Part shown: piece by piece, positions 7,857-15,452 of the stretch
How positions within the stretch are numbered: position 1 is the stretch's first letter
Layout: each line of letters opens with the position of its first letter
NCBI RefSeq assembly: GCF_900111585.1
Contig: NZ_FOHI01000007.1
Coordinates: forward strand, 124,001 to 188,000
Direction of reading: 5' to 3'
DNA: 64,000 bases
Source: Nitrosospira multiformis
GTDB lineage: Bacteria > Pseudomonadota > Gammaproteobacteria > Burkholderiales > Nitrosomonadaceae
Position numbers and translations under genes: made by a program
The notes under the pieces: model-generated
Told to the model about the DNA's origin: nothing
Seen by the model: the letters and a program-made list of their open reading frames with translations, nothing else
The model's database searches: none

Positions 7857-9701
7857 ATGAATGTAATCCAACCACTGCCCGATCTTCTCATCAGCCAGAT
7901 TGCGGCAGGAGAAGTCGTTGAGCGTCCCGCTTCGGCACTTAAGGAACTACTGGAAAACAGCCTCGATGCGGGGGCAACCGAAGTAACGGTGCAGCTTTTC
8001 CAGGGCGGTGTCAAGCTTGTGCGGGTGGCAGACAATGGGGCGGGAATTTCCGGAGAAGACCTGCCCCTTGCCCTTGCCCGCCACGCCACCAGCAAGATAA
8101 GGACTCTGGAGGATTTGCAGAATGTGCCCAGTCTGGGTTTTCGCGGCGAAGCGCTTGCAAGCATCGCTTCCGTTTCCCGCCTGACTCTAATAAGCCGCAG
8201 TGCGGGAGATAAACACGCCTGGCGGATAGAGGCGGAAGCAGGACGACTCACCCCGCCTGAGCCTGCTGCGTTCGCCCAGGGAACAGCCGTGGAAATGCGC
8301 GATCTCTACTTCAACACTCCCGCCCGGCGGAAATTTCTGAAAACAGAAGCTACCGAATTTGCGCATTGCGAGAGCGTGTTCAAGCGTATTGCCCTGTCAC
8401 GGCCTGGCGTCGGTTTCACCTTGCAGCACAATGGCACTGTACGCAGCCATTTGCGGACAGCGGATGCAAGACTACGCATTGCAGCAGTATTAGGAGATGA
8501 ATTCAGGCAGGCCTCGGTATTCGTCGATGATCAGGCAGCGGATCTACGATTATGGGGCATAGCCGCACTCCCTGCCTACAGCCGGTCTTCTGGTGATGCC
8601 CAATATTTCTTCGTCAATGGGCGTTTCGTGCGTGACAAACTCGTTGCCCACGCCCTGCGCGAGGCCTATCGCGACATCCTCCATCTGGATCGGCATCCGG
8701 CGTTTGTACTATTCCTGGAAATAAATGGTGGCGGTGTGGATGTTAACGTGCATCCAAGCAAAACGGAGGTGAGATTCCGCGACCCGCGTGCGCTCCATCA
8801 ATTCATCTTTCATACGGTTGACAAGGCTCTGGCCATGCCACACCTGACGAATGGAGCAGCAGTACCTGTAGCCGGGAAACTTCCTGAATTCACCCGGAAG
8901 GCAGCCGGAGAAGTGTCCGGTGCGCCTCCCGCTTATTCCCGGCAGGACGCGATTCCTTTTGCCTCGGCGCTGCCTCAGATAAAAGCGGCTCAACCGCAGG
9001 CGTTCTACCAGGTACTTTTCGGTTCGGATTCCGGTTCCGATGCCAGCGCTCGCCAGACTGGGTTCAATGGGCAATCTGCCTCCATGGAGCCGGAAGGGGC
9101 TATTCGGGAACCGGAAATCCCGCCCTTGGGATTTGCGCTGGCGCAGCTTCTCGGTGTCTATATCCTGTCGCAGAATGAAAGAGGCCTGCTTATCGTGGAT
9201 ATGCACGCCGCACACGAACGCATCCTGTACGAGAAACTCAAGTCGGCACTCGACAACCATACGCTCTCCATGCAGCCCTTGCTGATTCCGGCCGCATTCC
9301 GGGCAGATAGCCAGGATATCGCTACGGCAGAAGAAAACAGCGCTGTTCTGCGTGAAATTGGATTCGAGATCTCCCCGTTCTCACCGGCGATGCTCGCGGT
9401 ACGGGCCGTACCTGCCGCGCTCAAGGATGCCGACGTGGTAACGCTCGCACGCGACGTGTTGAACGAAATCCGGGAATTTGGAGGGAGCCAGGTACTCGTC
9501 GGCAGGCGAAACGAACTCCTCTCCACCATGGCCTGTCACGGAGCGGTTCGGGCTAACCGTAGCCTGAGCATTCCAGAAATGAATGCACTGCTGCGGGAAA
9601 TGGAAATTACCGAACGTTCCGGCCAGTGTAATCACGGCAGGCCGACATGGTTTGAGATCAGCCGTACTGATCTGGATAAGATGTTCATGCGTGGCAGATA
9701 A
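7857..9701 (+). CDS. mutL: DNA mismatch repair protein MutL (endonuclease type)
   Basis: Couples MutS mismatch recognition to strand processing. The 614-residue protein has an N-terminal GHKL ATPase (IAAGEVVERPASALKELLEN, DNGAGI, and GFRGEALASI within the first 110 residues) and a C-terminal dimerisation domain. The C-terminal domain carries D448-M-H-A-x2-E454-x4-E459, a match to the endonuclease motif DQHA(X)2E(X)4E apart from M for Q, together with ACHGAVRA and CNHGRPTW, the accompanying metal-site segments. MutL is therefore probably the nicking enzyme itself, as known for MutL of bacteria without MutH. The start ATG at 7857 is directly followed by the conserved N-terminus. Confidence 0.96.
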   Translation: MNVIQPLPDLLISQIAAGEVVERPASALKELLENSLDAGATEVTVQLFQGGVKLVRVADNGAGISGEDLPLALARHATSKIRTLEDLQNVPSLGFRGEALASIASVSRLTLISRSAGDKHAWRIEAEAGRLTPPEPAAFAQGTAVEMRDLYFNTPARRKFLKTEATEFAHCESVFKRIALSRPGVGFTLQHNGTVRSHLRTADARLRIAAVLGDEFRQASVFVDDQAADLRLWGIAALPAYSRSSGDAQYFFVNGRFVRDKLVAHALREAYRDILHLDRHPAFVLFLEINGGGVDVNVHPSKTEVRFRDPRALHQFIFHTVDKALAMPHLTNGAAVPVAGKLPEFTRKAAGEVSGAPPAYSRQDAIPFASALPQIKAAQPQAFYQVLFGSDSGSDASARQTGFNGQSASMEPEGAIREPEIPPLGFALAQLLGVYILSQNERGLLIVDMHAAHERILYEKLKSALDNHTLSMQPLLIPAAFRADSQDIATAEENSAVLREIGFEISPFSPAMLAVRAVPAALKDADVVTLARDVLNEIREFGGSQVLVGRRNELLSTMACHGAVRANRSLSIPEMNALLREMEITERSGQCNHGRPTWFEISRTDLDKMFMRGR

Positions 9702-9806
9702 GAGAATGGCTTGCATCCGGTTATCGCCGGGAAGGTCCGAAATGATTGCACCGTTACCCCACTGCACCTGCCTCTGTCTGTCGTGCAGTCGTTGTTACCT
9801 GATCCC

Positions 9807-10943
9807 ATGACGAAAATCCAGCTTTTAGGCGGCATCTCGCCAAGCGACTTCCTGCGGGATCATTGGCAGAAAAAACCTTTGCTGATACGCAAAGCCTTGC
9901 CGGATTTCAGAGGACTGCTGGATGCCAATGAGCTTATCGACCTGGCCTGTCAGGAGGATGCGCAATCGCGTCTGGTTACCCGCAGAAACGGCCGGTGGGA
10001 GGTGAGGCATGGTCCCTTCGCGCCTCGCGCTTTCGCACGGCTGCCGCAGAAAGGCTGGACTCTGCTGGTGCAGGATGTCAATCACTTCCTCCCGGCGGCG
10101 CGTGAACTGCTGCTGAAATTCAACTTCATTCCGCATTCCCGGCTCGACGATCTGATGGTCAGCTATGCTCCCGAAGACGGAGGCGTGGGGCCGCACTTTG
10201 ACTCCTACGATGTTTTTCTGCTGCAAGGAACAGGCCGCAGACGCTGGCAGATATCGAGCCAGAAGGACAGAACGCTGGTGGCCGCCGCGCCGCTCAAGAT
10301 TCTGCAGGATTTCAGGCCAGAGCAGGAATGGGTACTGGAACCGGGCGATATGCTGTATTTGCCGCCCGGCTACGCGCATGATGGGGTTGCGGTGGAACCC
10401 TGCATGACCTATTCCATCGGTTTTCGCGCGCCCACCTATCAGGAGCTCGCGACGCAGTTTCTCGTTCATCTCCAGGATAGCTGTGAAATAGCGGGTATCT
10501 ACGAGGATCCGGAGCTCAGGATTCAAACCCATCCCGGACGAATCAGTTCCGCGATGCTGGATCAGATCAACGCGGCGCTCGACAAAATCGAGTGGGACAA
10601 CGTTGAAGTGGAACGGTTTATCGGTATGTATTTAACCGAACCCAAACCTCACGTTTTTTTTACGCCTCCCCAGAAGCCGATATCCCAACGGGAATTCGCG
10701 CGCCGGATAAGAAAAGGGAAATTGCAACTGGATCTGAAAAGCCGCATGCTCTTCAGGGGAAACAGGATTTTCCTAAACGGAGACGTATATGAAGTAGGAA
10801 AAACCGCACAACGGATATTAGGAGAACTGGCCGATCGCCTTGCCTTATCCCCGGTGAGGGATATCGATGCCGAAACACAGGCGCTGCTATATCAGTGGCA
10901 CCTCGATGGTTACGTTTATGTTGAAGATACCGAGGTAGATTGA
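9807..10943 (+). CDS. roxA: Ribosomal protein L16 arginine hydroxylase, JmjC/cupin oxygenase
   Basis: Predicted Fe(II)/2-oxoglutarate-dependent oxygenase of the YcfD/RoxA family, which hydroxylates an arginine of ribosomal protein L16. The 378-residue protein has the cupin metal motif GPHFDSYD (H and D ligands near residues 130-132) and a distal PPGYAHDGVA histidine near residue 190, then the winged-helix C-terminal part of the family (E. coli YcfD 373 residues). The open frame reaches back to 9711, but ATG at 9807 matches the family N-terminus (L.GGISPSDFLRDHWQKKPL style). It follows mutL by about 105 bases, same strand. Confidence 0.9.
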   Translation: MTKIQLLGGISPSDFLRDHWQKKPLLIRKALPDFRGLLDANELIDLACQEDAQSRLVTRRNGRWEVRHGPFAPRAFARLPQKGWTLLVQDVNHFLPAARELLLKFNFIPHSRLDDLMVSYAPEDGGVGPHFDSYDVFLLQGTGRRRWQISSQKDRTLVAAAPLKILQDFRPEQEWVLEPGDMLYLPPGYAHDGVAVEPCMTYSIGFRAPTYQELATQFLVHLQDSCEIAGIYEDPELRIQTHPGRISSAMLDQINAALDKIEWDNVEVERFIGMYLTEPKPHVFFTPPQKPISQREFARRIRKGKLQLDLKSRMLFRGNRIFLNGDVYEVGKTAQRILGELADRLALSPVRDIDAETQALLYQWHLDGYVYVEDTEVD

Positions 10944-11015
10944 TGAAATCCAGGAATCGATAATAGAAAAGAAGTAACCTGAAATCATCAAACCAACTGA
11001 CAGGTGAGTAGATCC

Positions 11016-12170
11016 ATGGATTCCGGATTCCGTTACCTTATCTGTTTAGCCGTCGGGTTATTGAGCCTGTTTCTACCGGCCTGTCGATCCAGTCATGAGC
11101 CGCCAGAATCGAGGCAGACCTCCACGAATGATGAAGTGATACTTGGCGGCGATTCCCCGAAACGCGCGTACATCAAGGACAAAATCCTCGAATCAGTCCA
11201 ACGCCCGCTGATGGAGCCCGTCACGGGCAAAATAGTTTACGACGAGAGCAATACCGCACGTATTTCCTCCCCTGTTTCCGGCAGAGTGACAGGCGCAATT
11301 GCCGCGCTGGGCGATCAAATCCACAGTGGCGACACCTTGGTAGAGATCGACAGCCCGGAGCTGGGACAGGCTCAATCCGCCTACAGGGATGCGGTAGCCG
11401 ATCTCAAACTGGCGAAACTCAACTACGAGCGCACGAAGGAGCTGTTTGACAACGACATCGCCCCGCGCAAGGAGTGGGAGCTGATGGAGGACAAATTGAT
11501 CCATGCACGCAGTGAAGCAGAACGGGCGCGCCTCAAACTGGCCAATCTCGGTGCGAATAATCTGCGCCTCGATAACCGCTTCGTTTTACATTCGCCGATT
11601 TCAGGCATAGTTACCGAGCGAAATATCAACCCCGGCATGGAAGTAAGACCCGATCTGCCCACACCCCTATTCGTCATTTCCGACCTGGATCAATTGTGGG
11701 CCCAGATGGATATTTTTGAAAAGGATATCGGATTGATTCATGTCGGCACCACGGTGTTGCTGGAAGTTCCGGCCTATCCGGGAGAGGAATTTAAAGCGAC
11801 AGTCGGCTATATCAGCAAGGTGGTGGATGAAACCACGCGAACGGTAAAAGTGCGATGCATTGTGCCCAATCTGGAAAGAAAGCTTTTGCCCGCGATGTTT
11901 GCCCGCGTCACGGTACTGAGCAATATTGATGATTTATCGATCATCGTTCCGCTGGACGCCCTGTTTGTCGAGGATGAATCCGATTGGGTATATGTGAACG
12001 CAGGGGACTATCACTATCAATTGCGCCGGGTCAAAGTAGGCCTGCGCCTCAAGGACCGCGCGGTCATCCTTTCCGGCCTAGAGCCGGGTGAACGGCTCGT
12101 GGTGAACGGCGCCTTGATGCTGCGCGCCGAGCAAAAGACAGAGCGGCAAGCCAGAGAAGGCAAACAGTGA
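11016..12170 (+). CDS. RND efflux periplasmic adaptor, lipoprotein (HlyD/CzcB family)
   Basis: Membrane fusion protein that would link an inner-membrane RND pump to an outer-membrane channel. A signal peptide ends in the lipobox LPAC, so the mature protein should be lipid-anchored. It then shows a barrel-sandwich (biotinyl-lipoyl-like) half with SPVSGRVTG, a coiled-coil hairpin (residues about 120-185), the second lipoyl half HSPISGIVTERNI and a beta-barrel domain. ATG at 11016 has AGGTGA about 8 bases upstream; a GTG at 11004 is the alternative. No intact pump follows: downstream lies only a fragment of a CzcA-like gene, so this adaptor is probably an orphan. Metal substrate unknown. Confidence 0.85.
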   Translation: MDSGFRYLICLAVGLLSLFLPACRSSHEPPESRQTSTNDEVILGGDSPKRAYIKDKILESVQRPLMEPVTGKIVYDESNTARISSPVSGRVTGAIAALGDQIHSGDTLVEIDSPELGQAQSAYRDAVADLKLAKLNYERTKELFDNDIAPRKEWELMEDKLIHARSEAERARLKLANLGANNLRLDNRFVLHSPISGIVTERNINPGMEVRPDLPTPLFVISDLDQLWAQMDIFEKDIGLIHVGTTVLLEVPAYPGEEFKATVGYISKVVDETTRTVKVRCIVPNLERKLLPAMFARVTVLSNIDDLSIIVPLDALFVEDESDWVYVNAGDYHYQLRRVKVGLRLKDRAVILSGLEPGERLVVNGALMLRAEQKTERQAREGKQ

Positions 12171-12191
12171 TTCACAGGATCATTGTGTACA

Positions 12192-12385
12192 TGACCGCTG
12201 ATCGGAACGGAATTCATGCCTCAACTGGATGAGAGCAACATCTGGCTCACCATCACCTTACCCCCACCATCTCATTGGAAAGAGTCGGATTCCTCTAGCA
12301 CAACTGGCGGAGATGGAAGTCAATCAAGGCGCCTCCAGGAGCAGCCGCGAGGACCACATGAGGCGCATTGCAATCAAGCGCAACC
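12192..12385 (+). pseudogene. Remnant of a CzcA/CusA-type RND pump gene
   Basis: Two short pieces in different frames match well-conserved segments of heavy-metal RND pumps. In one frame, GTEFMPQLDESNIWLTITLP (from about 12198) corresponds to the porter-domain segment after transmembrane helix 6. In the +1 frame, RIPLAQLAEMEVNQG and SREDHMRRIAIKRNLL (about 12283-12385) correspond to a segment some 200 residues further on. The in-between part and both ends are gone, and a stop precedes the first piece. It directly follows the intact adaptor gene, as a czcB-czcA pair would. The match is by recall of the family; a translated search would settle it. Confidence 0.65.
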
Positions 12386-12774
12386 TTCTCGCCCTAATGA
12401 AAGAGCGAAATCAACGACTTTCACGTTATCCGCATCCTTTATGCGCCCCCTCTGCCAGGGATATGGCCATCCTTGGGCATTAAGCATTTCTCCCAGGATA
12501 AAGAAATAGAAATGCAATCCGCGGGTTCTCCGAGTCTCGTTCCAGTAAAAAATGGATACCTCAACCAACCTTCAATGAAACCAAAACCACATATAGTGGA
12601 ATGGCGTAAAATACAACGACTAGACAATATTTCCTAATTCTGCTATTAAAGTAATGGCAATTCTGCTATTACGATAGGCGCTGCTAGTTGGTGGTCCGCT
12701 CAGATTTGAATGGCCGAAACGCTCTTGTAACTTACCCATGATTTGTTATAAAACCTTATAAGGAGATTAAAAAA
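12386..12774. other. Intergenic region after the czcA remnant
   Basis: No convincing gene. The sequence is AT-rich and contains short repeated phrases (TTCTGCTATTA occurs near 12637 and again near 12661). A strong ribosome-binding site AAGGAG at the right end belongs to the small lipoprotein gene that follows. Confidence 0.4.
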
Positions 12775-12999
12775 ATGAAGTACTCGCTCCTCGCTGCCGC
12801 GTTGGTAACACTGACATTTTCCGCATGTGATCAAATGAAGGAGCACAAGGCGGGAGAAGGAAAACCCGGCCAATATCCACCCAGCCTCTGGGAGAAACGT
12901 GAAGGGCAACTTAGCGATGCGGATATTGAAGCGGCCCAGAAAGAAGGTGCCGGGACGGAGACAAAGAAAGATGAACCACCGAAAGACGAGGCAAAGTAA
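12775..12999 (+). CDS. Small lipoprotein 1 of a tandem array
   Basis: A 74-residue protein with a signal peptide ending in the lipobox FSAC, followed by a hydrophilic, lysine/glutamate-rich tail with no recognisable domain. AAGGAG stands 8 bases before ATG and a strong rho-independent terminator follows at 13021, so this is a real, separately transcribed gene. It shares the opening MKYSLLA and the lipobox style with the next gene and is the first of four similar genes in 1.5 kb. Function unknown; it would be exported and lipid-anchored. Confidence 0.75.
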   Translation: MKYSLLAAALVTLTFSACDQMKEHKAGEGKPGQYPPSLWEKREGQLSDADIEAAQKEGAGTETKKDEPPKDEAK

Positions 13000-13020
13000 C
13001 AATACGCCTAACCAAGCTTT

Positions 13021-13057
13021 AAAAAAGGCCGTCCCCCGGGACGGCCTTTTCTTTTTT
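13021..13057 (+). terminator. Rho-independent terminator after small lipoprotein 1
   Basis: A GC-rich hairpin GGCCGTCCC / GGGACGGCC flanked by A-rich and T-rich runs (ending CTTTTTT). It can work in both directions, but the only nearby gene pointing into it is the small lipoprotein gene upstream. Confidence 0.9.
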
Positions 13058-13169
13058 ATGACCCAGCCTAGGCTCCGTTACAGGGTGAGAAGGACCGGAG
13101 CAAGGGGATTTGAATCCTCAAACGCTTCTGTTACACTATCGTTTTTGTACTCTATAGGATGATTGAATA

Positions 13170-13376
13170 ATGAAATACTCACTCCTTGCCATTATGGTGG
13201 CAGCCGCTGCGCTGTCTGCTTGTGAATACAAAAAACATCCTATGGATAAACCGCCTCCCTCCGCGATGGCTGAACGCGATTCGGCACCCGATTTCAGCGA
13301 ACTTGATAAGGAAGAAGCTCCGGGCAATGCTTCAGGAGCTACCGGAGATGGCGCCAAGCAGGCTCCGACGCAATAG
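13170..13376 (+). CDS. Small lipoprotein 2 of a tandem array
   Basis: A 68-residue protein with signal peptide and lipobox LSAC at about residues 15-18, then a polar tail rich in Asp, Glu, Pro and Ala. Start ATG at 13170 has AGGA about 10 bases upstream. The first residues are the same as in the preceding gene (MKYSLLA), which suggests duplication and rapid divergence of the exposed tail. Function unknown. Confidence 0.7.
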   Translation: MKYSLLAIMVAAAALSACEYKKHPMDKPPPSAMAERDSAPDFSELDKEEAPGNASGATGDGAKQAPTQ

Positions 13377-13450
13377 CATAAAAGGCAAAGCATTTTCGTC
13401 AGTCAATAATTGCGAATCAGCCAGATCAATGTTGAGATAGCAAATTTCGA

Positions 13451-13477
13451 TTGAACGGAAATTTTTTACTATATAAT
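13451..13477 (+). promoter_or_regulatory. Candidate sigma-70 promoter of small lipoprotein 3
   Basis: A perfect TATAAT at 13472-13477 lies 46 bases before the start codon; TTGAAC at 13451-13456 could be the -35 element, with a short 15-base spacer. It supports separate transcription of the third lipoprotein gene. Confidence 0.45.
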
Positions 13478-13522
13478 ATGATTCCCGTCATATCATTTCA
13501 TTTTTATTAAGGACGCTCGACA

Positions 13523-13837
13523 ATGAAACTTTCACTTATCGCCGCAGCTTTGATGGCAGCACTCGCTCTTTCCGCATGTAAAAGACCGGAACAGGCTTTG
13601 CCTGCGAATTCGACATCGTATGGAACCCGGACTGAAGAGGGTACGACTTTGGATCAAGAGCGTGGCGCTGGTGGCGACAAGAGTTCAGCTGCTCCAGCCG
13701 GTGATTCAACCGCTTCAGCCGCTGGCACAAGCCCGGATGATGAATACTCCGGCCAAGCTGTTCTCCCTGGACATAAACTCGACGGGAATGGCAACCCCCT
13801 TCCAGAGGGAAAAAGCGCAATACCGGAAGGACACTAA
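13523..13837 (+). CDS. Small lipoprotein 3 of a tandem array
   Basis: A 104-residue protein with a clear signal peptide and lipobox LSAC (residues about 16-19), then a long low-complexity tail rich in Ser, Ala, Gly, Thr and Glu, probably disordered. After the lipobox it reads KRPEQALP, which recurs as GKPNQALP in the fourth gene, so these two are paralogues. AAGGA stands about 11 bases before ATG. A terminator follows 16 bases after the stop. Function unknown. Confidence 0.75.
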   Translation: MKLSLIAAALMAALALSACKRPEQALPANSTSYGTRTEEGTTLDQERGAGGDKSSAAPAGDSTASAAGTSPDDEYSGQAVLPGHKLDGNGNPLPEGKSAIPEGH

Positions 13838-13852
13838 GCCTCGGTCCCAGGC

Positions 13853-13888
13853 AAAAAAAAGCCATCCTTTCGGATGGTTTTTTTTTTG
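13853..13888. terminator. Rho-independent terminator after small lipoprotein 3
   Basis: Hairpin CCATCC-TTTC-GGATGG with a run of eight A on the left and ten T on the right; symmetrical and therefore potentially bidirectional. It ends the transcript of small lipoprotein 3. Confidence 0.9.
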
Positions 13889-14065
13889 CCAAATACTCGA
13901 GATCCCCGGATGACAGGAGCAGGCGAACGGCACTTGCCTGATGACCTGCTACCTCCCGCACCGATCATCAGCGATCCTATCCTCCTTATTCTCCTTGTCT
14001 CTTGAAGGACAAAGGCATTCCGATGTAGAATGTTGATTTCATAATCAACTATCAAGAGGGAATAA

Positions 14066-14248
14066 ATGATAAGACTTTCGCTCCTGGCTGCCACAGTAGT
14101 ACTGACAATGGCTGCTTGTGGCAAACCCAACCAGGCGCTTCCCGAGCAGGAAAAGCAAAACTACTCGAAGATCATGTCGCAAGAATCCTCAACCCCGGAT
14201 CAGCCTGCTGTCGGATCCGACACTTCTTCCGGCGAAGCTGGCAAGTAA
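14066..14248 (+). CDS. Small lipoprotein 4 of a tandem array
   Basis: A 60-residue protein with signal peptide and lipobox MAAC (residues 15-18) followed by GKPNQALP, shared with small lipoprotein 3, and a short polar tail. AGAGGGA is placed upstream of the ATG. It is the shortest member of the array and has its own terminator at 14276. Function unknown. Confidence 0.72.
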   Translation: MIRLSLLAATVVLTMAACGKPNQALPEQEKQNYSKIMSQESSTPDQPAVGSDTSSGEAGK

Positions 14249-14275
14249 AGTAAAACGCTTTTTAACGTAATAAAC

Positions 14276-14306
14276 GAAGCCGTCCCAGGACGGCTTTTTG
14301 TTGTTT
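14276..14306 (+). terminator. Rho-independent terminator after small lipoprotein 4
   Basis: Stem AGCCGTCC / GGACGGCT with a 2-base loop followed by TTTTTGTTGTTTT. It lies between the last small lipoprotein gene and the convergent hydrolase gene. Confidence 0.88.
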
Positions 14307-14333
14307 TATTGGTTTTCTGTTTTGCTGTTCCTG

Positions 14334-15107
14334 TCAGAACAACTGGCGCCATTCAAAACCCTCGCTCTGGGTAGCTACGCCAATCCAGGCTGCTTCGCAG
14401 TTTAAAGCATCGCTCAGCATTCCCTGCACAAGCAGAGGTGTATTGTTCTTCTGGCTCAGATGGGCTGCTATGACATGCTGCAGGCGGTTGCAATTGAGTC
14501 TGGCGAGAAGACTTGCCGAAGCAGCATTCTCAAGATGACCGAAACGCCCTCCCACCCTTCGCTTCAGGCTTTCCGGGTAATCGCTGTTTGCCAGCATCCG
14601 AGCATCATGGTTGCATTCCAGCACAAGAGCGTCACAGTCACTCAGGACCACTTCGATATGGGGAGTCGAGCAACCTGTATCAGTCAATACGCCCAATCGC
14701 AGCGAACCGTTTCCAAACACGAATTGCGCAGGTTCCTGTGCATCATGCGGAACCGGGTAAGGTTCTACTTCAATGTCCCCGATGGAAAAACGCTGGTAAC
14801 CTTCTATGATGTTGACTGCTGGCAGTTTCCCCAACGCTTTCCCCGCACTGCGCAACGTGCCATGGGTCAACCAGACAGGGATACCGAACTTGCGTGCAAA
14901 CCGGGCAACACCGCAAATATGATCGCTATGCTCATGGGTTACGACAACCGCATCTATCGTGTCCGGTTCGAGACCAAGTCGGGTGAGGCGAATAACGGTT
15001 TCCCGGAGCGTAAAACCACAATCCAGTAACAACCGGGTGTTCCCCGCCTCGACTACCAGAGCGTTGCCCTGCGAACCACTTCCCAAACAGGCAAAGCGCA
15101 TGCTCAT
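14334..15107 (-). CDS. MBL-fold metallo-hydrolase, WalJ/YycJ-like
   Basis: Metallo-beta-lactamase-fold hydrolase of about 257 residues. The metal motif THEHSDH is at about residue 58, preceded by LGSGSQGNALVVEAG, and the later histidine in AAHLSQKNNT is present, as in the WalJ/YycJ group. That group is tied to DNA exonuclease or cell-wall-linked functions in other bacteria; the exact substrate here is unknown. The frame opens at TTG 15113, but ATG at 15107 or 15101 is more likely; there is no strong ribosome-binding site to decide. It is convergent with the lipoprotein array. Confidence 0.8.
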   Translation of the reverse strand: MSMRFACLGSGSQGNALVVEAGNTRLLLDCGFTLRETVIRLTRLGLEPDTIDAVVVTHEHSDHICGVARFARKFGIPVWLTHGTLRSAGKALGKLPAVNIIEGYQRFSIGDIEVEPYPVPHDAQEPAQFVFGNGSLRLGVLTDTGCSTPHIEVVLSDCDALVLECNHDARMLANSDYPESLKRRVGGRFGHLENAASASLLARLNCNRLQHVIAAHLSQKNNTPLLVQGMLSDALNCEAAWIGVATQSEGFEWRQLF

Positions 15108-15301
15108 GAACAAGAGAAATTATGAGAGATAAAAGAAAGTGACAGAAGACATGGGTATATATTTTACCCGTTCCAGGCCCCAACAGTAATGCTCTCCGTC
15201 CTGATCCCGAATTTATTATCCCCTCTTCTCCTTTTCTCCTTCCGCTCGGCTTGGGCGTAGCGCGCGATTAGCGCCCGTCGCAACACTCGATGCAGATGCT
15301 A

Positions 15302-15355
15302 AGGAACCCCTGAACAAATCCGCCGTACCTGCGGAGAATTTGTTCAGGAGTTCCT
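15302..15355. repeat. Long inverted repeat (hairpin) in intergenic DNA
   Basis: Arms at 15302-15323 and 15331-15355 are nearly complementary over 22-25 bases around a 7-base centre (core CTGAACAAATCCGC / GCGGAGAATTTGTTCAG). It lies in a 339-base gap between the hydrolase and the REC-GGDEF-EAL gene. It looks like a dispersed repetitive palindrome or a small mobile-element relic rather than a terminator, since no T-run follows. Confidence 0.7.
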
Positions 15356-15452
15356 CAAGTCCTCTCGACAGCTCATATTCTTGGGAAATTCTCTATGCGA
15401 AGCATGTTGAAATTCCAGCGGGAGGTGACGGAGAAATCTGCCAGATTCAATC

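Noticed and set aside
7667-8251. Long minus-strand reading frame over the mutL start
   Set aside because: It overlaps the well-conserved N-terminal ATPase of mutL, is Ser/Arg-rich and has no family look; a shadow frame.
9825-10532. 235-codon minus-strand frame
   Set aside because: Lies wholly inside roxA on the other strand; roxA motifs are clear, so this is a shadow.
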